Shown: positions 11,748-23,985 of the stretch, in pieces
Numbering within the stretch: position 1 is the stretch's first letter
Layout: the number at the start of each line of letters is the position of its first letter
Source of the DNA: Papaver somniferum
Taxonomy: Eukaryota; Streptophyta; Magnoliopsida; Ranunculales; Papaveraceae
Direction of reading: 5' to 3'
Assembly (NCBI RefSeq): GCF_003573695.1
Contig: NW_020621936.1
Span: 6,200,001-6,264,000 of the forward strand
DNA: 64,000 nt
Notes under the pieces: generated by a model
Databases searched by the model: none
Seen by the model: only the letters and a program-made list of their open reading frames with translations
What the model was told of the DNA's origin: nothing
Program-made: the position numbers and the translations under genes

Positions 11748-12266
11748 ATGCCACCTCTAAATGCAAGTGTGGAGAAAATATGGGAAGCTATAATTTTGAT
11801 GGAGAATATACCAACACCATGGAACATGGGAACGGAACCACCTCCAAACCACAGAAGTCATGAGTTTTGTTCTTATCATCATTTTCATGGACATACTACA
11901 AATGATTGCAGAAATGTAAAAAGAATTATTCTGAGAATGATAGATCAAGGAAAACTAAACCACTTTTTGGTAGGGCACCCACAATCTCAACCATTGCCAC
12001 CACCACCAGAACATCACAAAGTAAACACGATGAAAAAGAAGGAAACATTCTTCATAGAAGTTGGTGCAAAAGCAAAGAATCTATTCTGTCACTCTATCGT
12101 ACATTCATACAAGACAATTGAAGATTTTCATGACAATGTTTTGAGTAGAGTGTTCGCAAGAGATAACGATGGAAGAGAAATTATGAATATTGCGAAAATC
12201 TCGCCACTAGAGGAATGGCAGAGAAACAGATTATTTCTTTTACCGCAGAAGAAATCCCGAAGGTGA
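11748..12266 (+). pseudogene. Gag C-terminus with CHC-type knuckle, element B
   Basis: The frame contains CSYHHFHGHTTNDC (about 11868-11912), a zinc-knuckle variant typical of Tat-lineage Gag, followed by a helix and a linker. It normally precedes the protease in the same polyprotein. Here a frame change separates it from the protease at 12286. Confidence 0.8.
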
Positions 12267-12285
12267 AGAGGTACATGATAATCCA

Positions 12286-12855
12286 TTGGTAGTAAAATTA
12301 GAAATTAATCCAAAACCGAAAGAAGATGAGGATGATGAAGCTGAAGATTCATGGGCAATTAATAGGATTCTAATCGATACTGGAAGCTCTGTGAACATCT
12401 TATTTTATCATACTTATAAAACTATGGGAGGAAGAGATGATGATCTTATACCATCAACATATAAGATATATGGTTTTAATGGTACTGCCAACAAGCCTAA
12501 AGGGGAGGTTACTATGCGAATTCCATTGAAGGGAATATCTTCTGAAATCCTATTCTGTGTCGTTGATGTAGAATCACCCTACAATGCATTAATTGGTCGA
12601 CCTTGGCTACATGGGATTCTAGGTGTAGCTTCAACTTTCCACCAGTGCATCAAATTCCCTCACCCCAGCGGTGTAGGAATCATAAAGGGAGATTGGGTTG
12701 AAGGAAAGAGGTGTTACGAAACTGAGATAGAATCTTGCGAAGGAAGAGCAAACAAGAAGGAAAATTGGCGACACAAAATCAAAGAGACACAAAGAAGTGA
12801 GAGGTTGATGGTGGATGCAATCGAAAGAAAAGAAGAAGAGATGTTGCGAAACTAA
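12286..12855 (+). CDS. Retropepsin-like aspartic protease, element B
   Basis: This is the protease that matures Gag. It shows ILIDTGSSVNILF, with the catalytic Asp at 12376-12378 in D-T-G-S, a flap-like region, and the conserved NALIGRPWLHGI motif of Tat-type Gypsy proteases, then STFHQCIKFP. A basic, Glu-rich tail leads to a stop at 12855. In autonomous relatives this continues into RT; here nothing with RT motifs follows, so the pol part has been lost or replaced. The protease domain itself looks unbroken, though Gag upstream is not. Confidence 0.85.
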   Translation: MVVKLEINPKPKEDEDDEAEDSWAINRILIDTGSSVNILFYHTYKTMGGRDDDLIPSTYKIYGFNGTANKPKGEVTMRIPLKGISSEILFCVVDVESPYNALIGRPWLHGILGVASTFHQCIKFPHPSGVGIIKGDWVEGKRCYETEIESCEGRANKKENWRHKIKETQRSERLMVDAIERKEEEMLRN

Positions 12856-14270
12856 TGCTAGCTCAGAATAAAAAATGGGAACATACCACTACCAAGGAAA
12901 CAGTACAAAAATAACAAAGAAGCAGAGGATAGCAAAGGTAATGTATGAATGATTGATTTGTTGCGACACTCTCGCAATAAATAAAATTCTCAAAAATACA
13001 TTTTATTGAATGACAAAATTGAGATTGCGAAATGCAAATACAATATGATGATGTGCAAGAATCTCGCAGAGATAATGAATTTACAAAGACAATCAGAGAA
13101 CAATGAAAAAGAGAAAGGGGCGAACCTTTATGGCGTACACCCTAGTTCGCGAATACAATTTCGCAAGAGGCAAATGTAAGACCTAAAGTACGTCATATAA
13201 GGGGGTACCTGTTGCATGGCTCAGGGAAAGGCTACACGCCACCGGAACCTGAGTCATGGAGATTTGGGGTCAATAAAGCCCATCCGGGAGAGGCACCTTG
13301 GATTCTCAGCTTAAGCATATGATTTAGGTTGGGCGACTAAGGTAATAAGGACTCTCCCAAGGAGTGCAGAATCTGATCAAGGCGCCGAGGTACACGGTTG
13401 AGTCAAGAGTGCCAGGGGCGTTTGAAGCGTACCTTGCCATTCTTGACAAGTCTTGGCTTATACTGCACTCGGCCCGAAGAAAACCCCACTTAGGGTGCAG
13501 TCTCGTAACCATAACCTATAGGTAAAAGGGATAAGAGGCTGCGAAAACAACTGGTTGTTGTTAAGACTGGATGGGAGGAGCTAACCTTGTATGGTAGAAG
13601 TACGCCTCCTTGAAGGGGCAACCAGGGGGAAGATAAGGGCGGCACCCTCCATTAGGGAGCTGATAAGTGTGTTAAGACGCAAATGTCATGAGGTTTTTTA
13701 CTCGCAAGGGTATTAAGGCTTGTCATATTTGTGCAACAATCCCGAAGAGGCAATAATACAAAAGAAAAAGATAAGACGATATCAATGGGTTTTCGCATGA
13801 AAGTGCGAAGACGTCCTGCGATTTCGTCGCAAGACGACAATGTCATGGGGATTTATTTTCGCAAGAATATTTAGGCCTATTATATTGTCGCAACATTCCT
13901 GAAGAGGCCATAATACAAAAGAAAAAGTTAAGGCAAGATCAATGGGTTTTTGCATGAAAGTGCAAGAACGTCCTGCGATTTTATCGCAATGACAAGAGGT
14001 GGCATAATAAGACCTTTAATTAGGAAGGAAAAATAAGACCACACAGGAATGGGATCTTGAAAAGAATCGAAATTCACTTCGCATAAGATTGCGAAATTAT
14101 AAATAAACAACTGCGAAAATGAGGCACAAAACAAGAAAGATCAGCAAAGTCTCTCATTTGGATACAAATAACAGAGGCAAGTATGGGAATGAACGACATT
14201 AGAAAATGTTATTTGTCTCCACATGATAGATTTACGCAAAAATTAAAAAATTAATGATTATATTGATTAA
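12856..14270. other. Noncoding region replacing pol in element B
   Basis: No reading frame of note. It includes a GC-richer block (about 13120-13640) with phrases such as GGCTCAGGGAAAGGCTACAC and GGGTGCAGTCTCGTAACC that look conserved rather than random, and a direct duplication at 13682-13994. Many short GCGA/TCGCAA motifs recur through the element. Confidence 0.6.
13682..13994. repeat. 157-bp direct duplication in element B
   Basis: Copies start at 13682 and 13839 with AATGTCATG and share 'caatgggttt-tgcatgaaagtgc' and 'cgtcctgcgatttt' segments, with a few substitutions. Confidence 0.85.
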
Positions 14271-14424
14271 CCATATTGCAAGGAAGAATTGTTTTAATGA
14301 ATGCAGGTCAAAACGAAAGAAACTCATATATTAAAGAATATGGAAAACCAAAAGAATTTGCAAATATACAAAAAGGAGGAATAAATGTACAAGTATTACA
14401 GAAGATTGAAGAAAGAAACAAAGA

Positions 14425-17151
14425 CTACTTCTTAGTTGATCCTTCATCATCTTTATCAGACTTGTTCCCTTCTTCGTCTGCATCAGAATTTTCATCTCCA
14501 TCAGAACCTTCATCACCATCAGAACCTTCATCACTATCAGATTCTTCATCATCAGCTTCGCTATCAGAAATAATCAGACTGGGAATGTTATGTGGGATCT
14601 CCTCCAAGAGACAAGGATAATCAGAATGAGAAATACTATGGTCGTCGCAAACTATTTGAATAGTTTGATTGCGAAATGCATAGCATCATTCTTAAAGTTC
14701 GCAACAGTGATCTTGATTTAATTCTTTAATCTAGAATACTTGTCGTTGCGAGAAGAAAAATTCTTTGCGAGTTCCACTTTTTCAGCTTCAAGTTCCTCAA
14801 TCCTTTTGCGATATCTACTTTCAGAATCTGCGAGCAAAAGGAAATCAATAAATAACTTGATGAAAATTCATAAGAAACAAAAGATTAATATTGGAGAACA
14901 GTTAATAACCTTCTCTGTCAGAAATCATATCTCTAATCAAGGTTGTATGCTCAACTTGGAGACTAACATTTACACCTAAATCTTTTCTGGCATCATCTAA
15001 GATTTTCGCAGCCCAAGAGAATTCATCCTCATTACTTATAAGAAGGCGAGAACGAATTTGGTTTTCTCTGTCACAGAGCTCGGTATTCTTGCGGTTAGCT
15101 TCATCTCGTTCAAGTTGAACTTCAAGAAGGGTCTCTTGGAATTTCGCCAAAGCCTTAGCACCTTGATCAGAGATGCGATCCTTATCATCTATGAGACTGC
15201 TAATTTTGGTTCTCAACTCATTGATTTTCTCTTTAGAATTAAGAAAGAGACGCTTAAATCGGTTGGCTAAACCTAAACTAGATCTATGGTCAATTTCTAA
15301 GAGGCGAAATTTGGATCTTAGTTCATTCAGGGAAAGAGATGAAATTTTATCATTTGAGAAACTATTAAAGATTTATTAAGACGCTCAAGAAGGGTATCAT
15401 TATCCAAGGCATTAGGAAATGAACGAAGAATGGTAGCTTCATCAGAAAGACCATAAATGTCTGCAAAAAGGATCAATTAAATAAGATAAAACAACAGGAT
15501 GAATGAATGAAAGGAAAGGATAAAAGTAACATACCATAGATCTGATTATTAGATTGCTGAAGACTAGAGATTTTGTTCTTATACGAAGAAGAATCAGTTT
15601 CTAGTTGTCTGTTTTTCTCGCGAAGACATTTGACTTCATCCTCCAATTCCTCATTCTTTGTGCGAAATTGAAGATTCTTCTTTCTAAGATTTTCGCATCT
15701 CCTCTCTAGATCTGAAGCAACAGCGAAAGAAGCTTTTCCATCCTGCGTGAAAATATAAAAAGTATTAAAATAGAGAGAGATTTTGAATTACAACAATGAA
15801 GAAATAAAAGGATGAAAGCATACCAGACTATTAAGAGAATGCAGGAAATTGGGAGTCACTGATCTAGAAACTCCGCGAAGAGAATTATCACCATCCAGCA
15901 AAGGAACATCGCAAATTGTAGCGAGAGCTTTACAGGTGTTAGCAAATTGACTATCTCCTATTCCTTGCAAATAATCAGAAAAGAGACCAGAGAGCTTAGC
16001 CATAGAAGATTCAGATGGAGAATCTTCATTTGCAGCAGGGTCATCATTATCTTCATCATCCTCATCATTCTCGGAATTTTCATGAGAAGGAATATTTGAA
16101 GGATAGGAAGAACGGACTTTTCTTTTCTTTGAAGGAGGAGCAGTTGGTATTTCCCTGCGAAGATCACCTTTTTCTTTATCACCAATCTTCGCAACATTGG
16201 CAGACTCTTCTATTTCAGCAATAATCTTCACACAATAGATAGAAATAAGAAATAGAGGCAACAGTATATTGTTCAAAATCATAAGAGAATATTTCTTACC
16301 TCATCTGTGTATGAGCGAAGAGCTAACAGGGTACTAGCTTTCCCAGTCTTGTTATAACTATCTTTCAGTTTTTGGATCTGTAGAATGTCGCAAGAGTCAG
16401 CGAACAAAAGAAAAAAGACAAATAAAGAAATATAAAGTGAGCGAAGCTGGAAGAAACATACCTCTTTCTCCTTCTCGGGCCAAGAGAATACCCAAGGTTG
16501 ATAGGTAGCGAGATTCTCAGGAAGAACATTTGACCCAGCAATGTAAGGTCCTTTTAGCATCAGGGGGAAAACACACCATTTATCATCTTTGGATTGGCGA
16601 GGAGTTGTGTTCTTACCATAATGCCAATCAATATCTTGCATGAGTATTTTAGCTTCATCAATGTTATCTTTCCTTTTCAAAAGAATACCCCAGCGAGTAT
16701 TCTCTTTCTTCATGGAGATCAATTCATAATTTTCAAAGAAACTTGCTACTGTGTATTTCTCAGCAATTATCTCCAGGTCTGCGAATTTAGGATCCCTAAG
16801 TTCTTTGGAGTACAAAGATCCTTTACTAGCACCACAGTTAGCAAACTCTAGCATCAGACGGATACAATCCCCACTTAGTTGGAAGATAGCTCGCGAAAAT
16901 CCCGAGTGAGTGAGAATTTCATAGAACAAAGGAATATCTGGGTCATAAAGAGCAATGGGGAGACCTGCGAGAATCTGACCTAGCGAAATTATGATTGATT
17001 GATCATCACAATATTGATCATAGAAAAGTTTGATAGAAAGAATTGACTTGGCACTTTCACCAGGAATGGTAGAAAGTGTGAAACCTTTCTCAACAAGATC
17101 TTTTTGGACGTCTCTTAAATTTTTCTCATGTCTATGGCCACTTGGAGGCAT
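14425..17151 (-). pseudogene. Antisense seven-exon gene in element B (putative gypsy type transposon domain)
   Basis: It is transcribed against the element. Exons by GT-AG sites: 16462-17151 (230 codons), 16300-16377, 15824-16225, 15535-15742, 14910-15460, 14740-14827 and about 14425-14610. Exon 1 has a helical domain with LPIALYDPDIPLFYEIL, resembling the plant 'putative gypsy type transposon' family (PF04195-like). Exon 3 has PPSKKRKVR, a probable nuclear localisation signal, and an acidic run. Exons 4-6 predict a long coiled coil. The last exon is almost pure Asp/Glu/Ser. Exons 1-3 are all multiples of three. A one-base frame change in exon 5 (about 15375) breaks the chain, after which the frame is open again, so the damage is recent. 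It likely encodes a nuclear protein of unknown function. Placement before the 3' LTR matches the antisense ORFs known in Tat-lineage elements. Confidence 0.7.
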
Positions 17152-17308
17152 ATTTGAATATAGAGTATGGGAATGAATAAAAAGTAAGAAGGTTGAAGAG
17201 GGAAGAATTACAGTAGCAGAACTTGCAGAAGAACAACAGAGTTGCAGAGATGAGAGAATGAAAAGAGAAGAGAAAATAGAAAGAAAGTGGAAAGAAGAAT
17301 AAGAAGAG

Positions 17309-17318
17309 TATATAAAGG
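17309..17318 (-). promoter_or_regulatory. TATA box of the antisense gene in element B
   Basis: The minus strand reads CCTTTATATACTC, about 160 bases upstream of the ATG at 17151 and just inside the 3' LTR. The spacing fits a promoter with a short 5' leader. Confidence 0.55.
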
Positions 17319-17518
17319 AGATATTTTACTCGAAGAAATAAACACCATTAAGACGAAAAGACGTGAGCGGTTGAAAAGCAGCGGTTACAGAAGACGTGTC
17401 AAGAAACAGATGGAAGAAAGAATACGTGTGATAGATGCGGAATATGAAGAGATGAACAGCTGCGGCATTTCTCACATCATTCTCTACTTTGCAGAGAAGA
17501 TATGAGAAGAGGCAAGAT

Positions 17519-17988
17519 GTAGGATCAGAATCTCGCAGCAATAATGCCTCACCAAAATTATCAACAACACAACACAACAGCGTCGTAGAACAATTCCAGA
17601 AATGACATAATAAATGACGTCAACTAAAATCATGAGAAAAATGTGATGATTCTGCGAAAATAAGAGAGTTTGCGAGATTAACATTCGTAAGGTTGCGAGA
17701 ATGTCACAAGCCATATCCGAAAATAATGGAAAGATTAGCTGTCATCCACTATGTATTTCCCTATAAATAGTCGTTCAGTTGTAAAGGAAGAGGGGAGATC
17801 TTTTTCTGAGTGAAAAGCAAGTAAATAGGGGAGAGAAAATCTAGAGCAGTGGTTATTCTTGATTCCTTTATCTTTCCTTGTAAGATTGTTCAAAGATTCA
17901 TCAATAAAATTAAGATTGTTGATCTAAAATGAGTTGAATGTTAATGAAATCTTGTGAGGGGTGTAGTGTAGCATTTCCTGCAACTACA
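17519..17988 (+). repeat. 3' LTR of element B
   Basis: TGTAGGATCAG to GCAACTACA, followed by CTAAA (17989-17993). It differs from the 5' LTR at roughly a dozen positions, including a 4-base CAAC/ACAA indel near 17570. Confidence 0.95.
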
Positions 17989-18521
17989 CTAAACTCTCAT
18001 TTCAACTATTGAAACATTCTTAGAGGACGTTGATATTCTATAGTTGTTATTCACAAACTATTTTTCGTCAAAGTAAGCAATTTTCAAAGTGATTGAAACT
18101 TGTCATGACTTTCGTCACTAGGTAAAGATGAACTTAGCTAAAGATAAAGCTTACCAACACGTGCTTCGAGAAATAGATAGGCGAGATAAACTCGGCTCGA
18201 AATAGTAAATGTGTATAATCTAAGTATATATAGCAAAACGACTTTTGTCTCAAGATAGGAGATAAATAGACTTTTGAGTCATAGATAAGTTCAAGTCTCC
18301 ACATACCTTTTAGTCAATGAAGATCCACTGGTTCCTTGAGTAGTCCTTCGTCTTGTATGATGATTGCCATGGAGTTCTTGCGCTCAACTACACTTTCTAT
18401 CCTAATCCGAGACCTTAGCTATAGTAGACTAGAAATCAAGACTTATAGTTTTGATCACTAACATTGACAAACATGCTTGAGATAGAAACGCATGCGAGTT
18501 CGACCGAGCAATGCTCTAACA

Positions 18522-18533
18522 ATCTCCCCCTTT
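18522..18533 (-). other. Polypurine tract of Copia C
   Basis: The minus strand reads AAAGGGGGAGAT directly before TGTTAGAGC, the start of the 3' LTR. The same tract occurs in element E at 29194-29206. Confidence 0.9.
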
Positions 18534-20100
18534 GTCAATTTTAGTGACAAAACTATCAATATGTATGTAATACAAAAAATAAATAAATTAACTTTTGTAG
18601 ATGCTATTCCACATGTCTAATCTTCAACATTACTCGAAATCTTCGTTACTTCCAAGTACTCCAATGATCCAAAGGTTGTAAGTTCAGCATCATGGTTGTT
18701 GAAAATCTGTATCTATAACAACGAGAAAAAAAGAGTTCTCAATCATTGTTATACATTGTCATAGTATCATTAAACAGCGTCAAAGTTCAATTGTATCACA
18801 ACTTAAACAACAATACTATGGTGATATGTATCACTCTCCCTTAGTCAATACTCCATCTCACATGGAAATGACTCCCCCTTATATAATGATCCGAAAACCA
18901 TATATATTTGTAGTGTGAACTACAAATTAATTCTCCCCCTTTTTGTCAATAAAATTGGCAAAGGTATAAGAATGGGATCCTAATGAAATTTTCGAAAGAG
19001 ACATTTCATGACCAAAAGAAAGAAACACATATCATCTTATTTAGATGCAATCATATATCCGAAGCTAAATGAATTCATCAAGGAGTTTATAAAGATACAA
19101 GATAACCCATATAATATTCCACAGCCGCACTCCCCACAAATATTTGGCAATTAAGCACAAGTTCAATTAAGAACTCTCCCTCATAATATGTCATTCCCGA
19201 AAGAACAACAAGAGCGACCTTAATTTCGAAAGAAAAGAAGGATTTCTTTGGACACAAAAAATTACATACAAGTATGAATTTGAATCCAAAATACTCAATT
19301 AAATTAACCACAAGAGAACCCATGATTAATTTAACCGAAAATGCTCAACATAAGTGAACTTATGGAGACTCAAATATATACAATTAGATTAATCACAAGA
19401 GAACCCATAATTAATCTAATCACAATACACAACCAAACTAATCAAAAAACTAATCAATTTAATTTTCATGCTCATCATAAGAAAACTTACGGAGCAACAA
19501 CTAAATAACCAAACATGATGACTAGTTTAGTTGAATATGCTCGACATAAAGTACCTCATGGAACAACAACAAAGCTAATTATAAAATAATCAACTTGGCC
19601 GTTTTAGTGCTCAACATAAGACACTTTACGGAGCCTCACAATAATACATAAAATATGGATCATGTAAGATCAATACTGCAGAATACACAAGGATTCATTC
19701 TATTTTCCAACACTGTTTGCACAATGACATTCAATATACATAATCATTGCAAACAAAAGATTTTAACTTATCTTCCATCAATAATTGACATAATAGGCTT
19801 AAATTTTGTATTTGTCAAAAGTATATTCATTCTTTTATCAATACATGCATATCGACATACGAAAGACTTTACTTTTGACGAGGTATGGGACAATCATAGT
19901 TCACAGACGCAAACACACATATTGAAATATATAAAACCATAAATATTAATATTGCAAAAATCATCTTTCAAACAAATTTAGAATTTAAACCAATAAATCT
20001 AAAGACATGAAGATGAAAACGTTGGACATATCTATGTGAAATCACAATAGTGGCTATTCCAAACTCTAGTTATTCTTCTAACAAAAACAGAAAAATAGAA
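18534..20100. other. Noncoding 3' half of Copia C internal region
   Basis: No convincing gene. It contains several further CTCCCCCTT stretches (for example near 18870 and 18935) and the 70-bp repeat family at 19342-19640. In an autonomous Copia element this space would hold integrase, RT and RNase H. Confidence 0.7.
19342..19640. repeat. Degenerate 70-bp repeats, element C
   Basis: TGCTC(A/G)ACATAAG-type cores followed by A(C/T)TTA(C/T)GGAG occur at 19342, 19469, 19538 and 19608, separated by AATTAATCTAATTA-like spacers. The same family occurs six times in element E. Confidence 0.7.
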
Positions 20101-20106
20101 GATTTA

Positions 20107-22358
20107 CTAGGCAATTAGACCTTTGAAGAATTCTTTATCATCCTCGAACTCCTTGTCGTCAACAACCATTGGGACATAAGGTTCATTAAGGTAGGAGTTT
20201 ATATCAATAAACCTTCTCGGCTGATGATGTCGAACCAGGGCCTTCTGAATCTCATGAGTCTTATACACAAAAGCCTTTATTTGTTGAATTTCCTTTCGCA
20301 TCTCCTTCAACACTTCAAGAACATCAGAAAACTTCTGAGAGTTTGAAGGAACGTCTCTTGGCTTCCTCACATTCTTTTTTTTTTTTTCTTTCCAAGGTAG
20401 GAGATAACGGAGATTTCTCTTTTTCCTTCATGATTGATGGCTTAACAATGATATTAACATCTTTTCCATCAGAAGACATCATGCTTGGAGCATCCATAAC
20501 GTATGGGTTTGTGAGAGGAAATAACAAATTGAACTCAACAAGTAGTATTGAGATAAAAAGAGGTTTTGAGGAAGGAAAAAGGAATGTAGGGTTTTGAAAC
20601 CTTTAAACAGGTTCGTACACGTCCAACTCACAACCCTATAAAGAGTAGAATTGTCGATAATAATCCTCTTTTGTTGATAGACAGGGAAGAACAAAAACTA
20701 AGAAAAGAAGAGAAAGAAAAACTTTTCCTAAAGCCTGAGAGGTACAAAATCATTGTCTCTTTTGATCAGGCACATGAGACAAGATTTCCAAAACAACACA
20801 ATCAAGTTGCGTTGCGGTGAAAAACAATTTGTACACCATTTTCCTCTTGAGAGGAATCCACAGACCTCTGTCTATAAAAACGATTCGACCATACTCTCTT
20901 CTCTAATGGTCTTGGTTTATCCTTGGAAACTAACTTCTTGGACGAAGATAAAATCCTACATACCTCAGCGGTCTTCTGAGCAAGTTTAAGCTTATTTGTT
21001 AATTGATTTTCTCTTCGTTGAAGTTTGTTGACGTGCCTCAATTGGTGTTTGTACTTGTAACAACTTGAAAGTTCATAAACCTTTAGAGAACAATACGAGC
21101 ACGTAAAACTAGGATAAAAGTCAGGCTTCTGAGATGTGCACGCAGCTAGACACATGGTGGAACCTGCAACATTACAAACAGAGTTTCCAAGAAATGGGTT
21201 AATTTTTTCTTCCAGATTAGTTGGGTTTACTTCTGAAAGAATATCGAGATTGATGTATGTATTCCTACAATTATCAAAATCAATATTTTCACCAGGAAGT
21301 GCAACACGTGATTTCTCGTCTTCATTAGAATTATAGTTGTCAGACATCTCATCAAGAATTGCAGCAAGACCTTTATTCCCGGTGTATTTTCTACTATTTG
21401 GGCACTCGTTTGCAAAATGACCAAATCCCTTAAACTTAAAGCACTAAGGCATATCCTCGTCATCAGTTTCATTTATTTCCCTGTTTTAAGGAGGAATACA
21501 ATTATGAGGTTTAACTGATGCTTTAGGATTATCTCTGGAGAACCGTTTACTTTTCTTCAACAGAAGATCCCTAAACTGTCTTTTGATCATCGAGACTGAC
21601 TTGTCAAGATCTTCATCTGATGAATCTGTCTCAGAGTGTTCATCTTCAGAGATATACACTTTTTTACTTTTATCAAGTAATTTAGTATCTTTTAGTGCTT
21701 TGAACGCAACATCCTTAGATTTGGATGAATGTTCGTGATCAAAGATCTTAAGCTTCCCAGCCAGCGTATTTCTGGAGAGATTATCGAGGTTATTTCCCTC
21801 AACGATGGCATGCTTCTTAGAGTCGTATCTAGATGGCAGCGATCTGAGAATTTTCATCACAATGTCCTTTTCAGGAATATTCTTACGCAATGCAAAAGAT
21901 GCATTAACAATTTCAGACACTTTGTGATTAAACTCATCAAATGTTTATTCAGACACCATACGAAGGTTTTTCCAATCGGAATTAAGGTTTTGAAGCCTAG
22001 CTTCCTTTTCACTGGTATTTCCTTCAAATACGGTTTCTAAGATATCCCAAGCTTCTTTATACTTAGTGCAATTTGACACATGGTGTTGAAGATTTTGGGT
22101 ACTGGTTTATATAATGGCATTCAAACCGTCAGAATTTTGCTTTGCAACATTTATCTAGGCAGGGGTGTATTCACCAGTATCCTTGGGAACGTTTACATCT
22201 CCAACTGCCATGACGGGAGCATTATAGCAATTAACAATATATACCCATGACTGAAAATCACGTGCTTGAAGAAAAGCTCTCATAACAATTTTCCACCATA
22301 AGTAATTAGAGCTATCGAAGACTGGTGGTACGTTAATTGAGATAACACCTCTGTCCAT
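20107..22358 (-). pseudogene. Copia gag of element C, broken
   Basis: Reading from 22358: PPVFDSSNYLWWK motif, stop at 22155, then open again as 21486-21920 (SEIVNASFALRKNIPEK, SLPSRYDSKKH), the remainder of the UBN2 domain. A CFKFKGFGHFANEC knuckle follows (about 21400-21450, interrupted by a stop), then a long tail (20802-21347) with a C-x2-C pair and a coiled coil, and a final Lys/Glu-rich part (20107-20527). At least four frame breaks are present. The long post-knuckle tail is not usual for Copia Gag and has a counterpart in element E. Gag-only coding capacity makes C dependent on a helper. Confidence 0.8.
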
Positions 22359-22410
22359 AGAGTCAGATCGCTACAAACACAGACTTGTAACGTCTTAAAC
22401 GTGTTTGCCT

Positions 22411-22422
22411 GCTCTGATACCA
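22411..22422 (-). other. Primer binding site, Copia C
   Basis: The minus strand reads TGGTATCAGAGC exactly, complementary to initiator tRNA-Met, two bases inside the LTR edge (22425). Confidence 0.95.
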
Positions 22423-23985
22423 ATTGAAAAAGTGGGGGTACAACAACCACACACAATATTTCGCTTAGCAATCTGTATGGACAAAATCCAGTATACTTTC
22501 TAGAGAATCAACTAGACAGTCAGACTCAATCTAGATAAAAAGTATATCAAAGAGTTTATATCTCAATCTCTCGATTTGATATATACTCAAGCAAATAGAA
22601 ATCTGCAAGTCTTTATCAAATACTAGAGAGATAACTTGGATGGTACCAAAGACCAATATCCAAGTGTCAATCAATTTAAATCAACAACCAAAAGGTCGGA
22701 TATTCTAATTGATTGAACAACGCATAACCTGTGATATTTCAAATATAATGGGGAAAAGAAATAACAGAGACACCAGAACTTTGCTAACGAGGAAACCGCA
22801 AATGCAGAAAAACCCCGAGACATAGTCCAGTTTGAACACACACTGTATTAAGCCGCTACAGACACTAGCCTACTCCAAATTAACTTCGGTTTGGACTTTA
22901 GTTGAACCTCAATGAATCTCACACTGATCCACGGTACAGTTATGCTCCTACGTCTCTGATCCCAGCAGGATGCTACATACTTGACTCCCTTAGCTGATCT
23001 CACCCACAACTAAGAGTTGCTACGACCCAAAGTCGAAGACTTTAATAAACAAATTTGTATCACACGGAAAAGTCTAGATAATAGATAAATATTTCTCCCA
23101 CGAATATACCTACGAGCTTTGTTCCGTCTTTTGATAAATCAAGGTGAACAGGAACCAATCGATAACCCGAACTTATATTCCCGAAGAACAACCTAGTATT
23201 ATCAATCACCTCACAATAATCTTAATCGACGCATCGAAAAAAGATATTGCGGAATCACAAACGATGAGACCAAGTGTTTGTGATTTCTTTTATATCTTGC
23301 CTATCAGAGATATCAATCTCAAGCCAATTATTACAATTGTACTCGTACGATAGAAACAACAAGATCAGATCACACAACTAAAAGAAAGTAGTATCAGTCT
23401 GGCTTCAAAATCCCAATGAAGTCTTTAAGTCGTTAATCTGGTTTAGAAGAAGAAACCAAAGGTTAAAAGAAAATCGACTCTAGCTTAGCACAACTAGTAT
23501 CATACAGAAGGTATGGGGATTAGGTTTCCCAGTTGCTAGAGTTCTCCCTTATATAGTCTTTCAAATCAGGGTTTGCAATAAATGTTAGCTTGGTAACAAA
23601 GCATTCAATATTCACCGTTAGATGAAAACCTGATTAGATTCAAGCTAATATCTTTCAACCGTTAGATCGAAAACTAGCTTGTTACACACAAATGAAATGC
23701 ACGTTTCTAGGCTTGTGTAACCGTACCCAAACTTGTACATTTGTTGGTTCAACAATAGTCAACCAAATGGTTAGACACATAATCACTTTCATATCAACCA
23801 TATTCTTCTTCACCATAACTAGTTCAAGTGACTCAAATGAACTAGTTAGAGAGTTGTTCAATTGCAAGGAAATCTTATGTAACTACACAAAACACAATTG
23901 AAGCAAAAACGATTTGATTCACTCGAATCGGTTCATGAACTATATAGCCATGATTTGCAATTGCATTCCATAGTTTATATAAGAA

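Larger units (their letters stand above)
9027..17988 (+). mobile_element. Non-autonomous LTR element B: gag-protease plus antisense gene
   Basis: LTRs of 466 and 470 bp (9027-9492 and 17519-17988) are nearly identical, with about a dozen differences by eye, and are bounded by CTAAA. A PBS-like TGGTGC sequence follows the left LTR and a purine tract (AGAAGAGGCAAGA) precedes the right one. The plus strand encodes a Tat-type Gag and a protease. No RT, RNase H or integrase motif is found between 12856 and 17518. That space holds a noncoding block and a multi-exon gene on the minus strand. The element is 8.96 kb. It must use pol proteins supplied by another element. Confidence 0.9.
7181..18521 (-). 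repeat. 3' LTR of Copia C (split by element B)
   Basis: LTR sequence occupies 7181-9026 and 17994-18521; element B and one CTAAA duplication sit between. It starts TGAAAAAGTGGGGG and ends GCTCTAACA on the plus strand. A minus-strand TATA-like ACTATATAAGGGAG lies near 8337-8348. A cluster of TTCGCGGACT-type direct repeats lies at 8815-8950. Apparent small frames inside it have equivalents at 22425-26639 and are LTR noise. Confidence 0.9.

Noticed and set aside
18840..18960. Additional CTCCCCCTT stretches as alternative PPTs in element C
   Set aside because: Only the tract at 18522-18533 touches the LTR edge; the others are internal and equally present in E.
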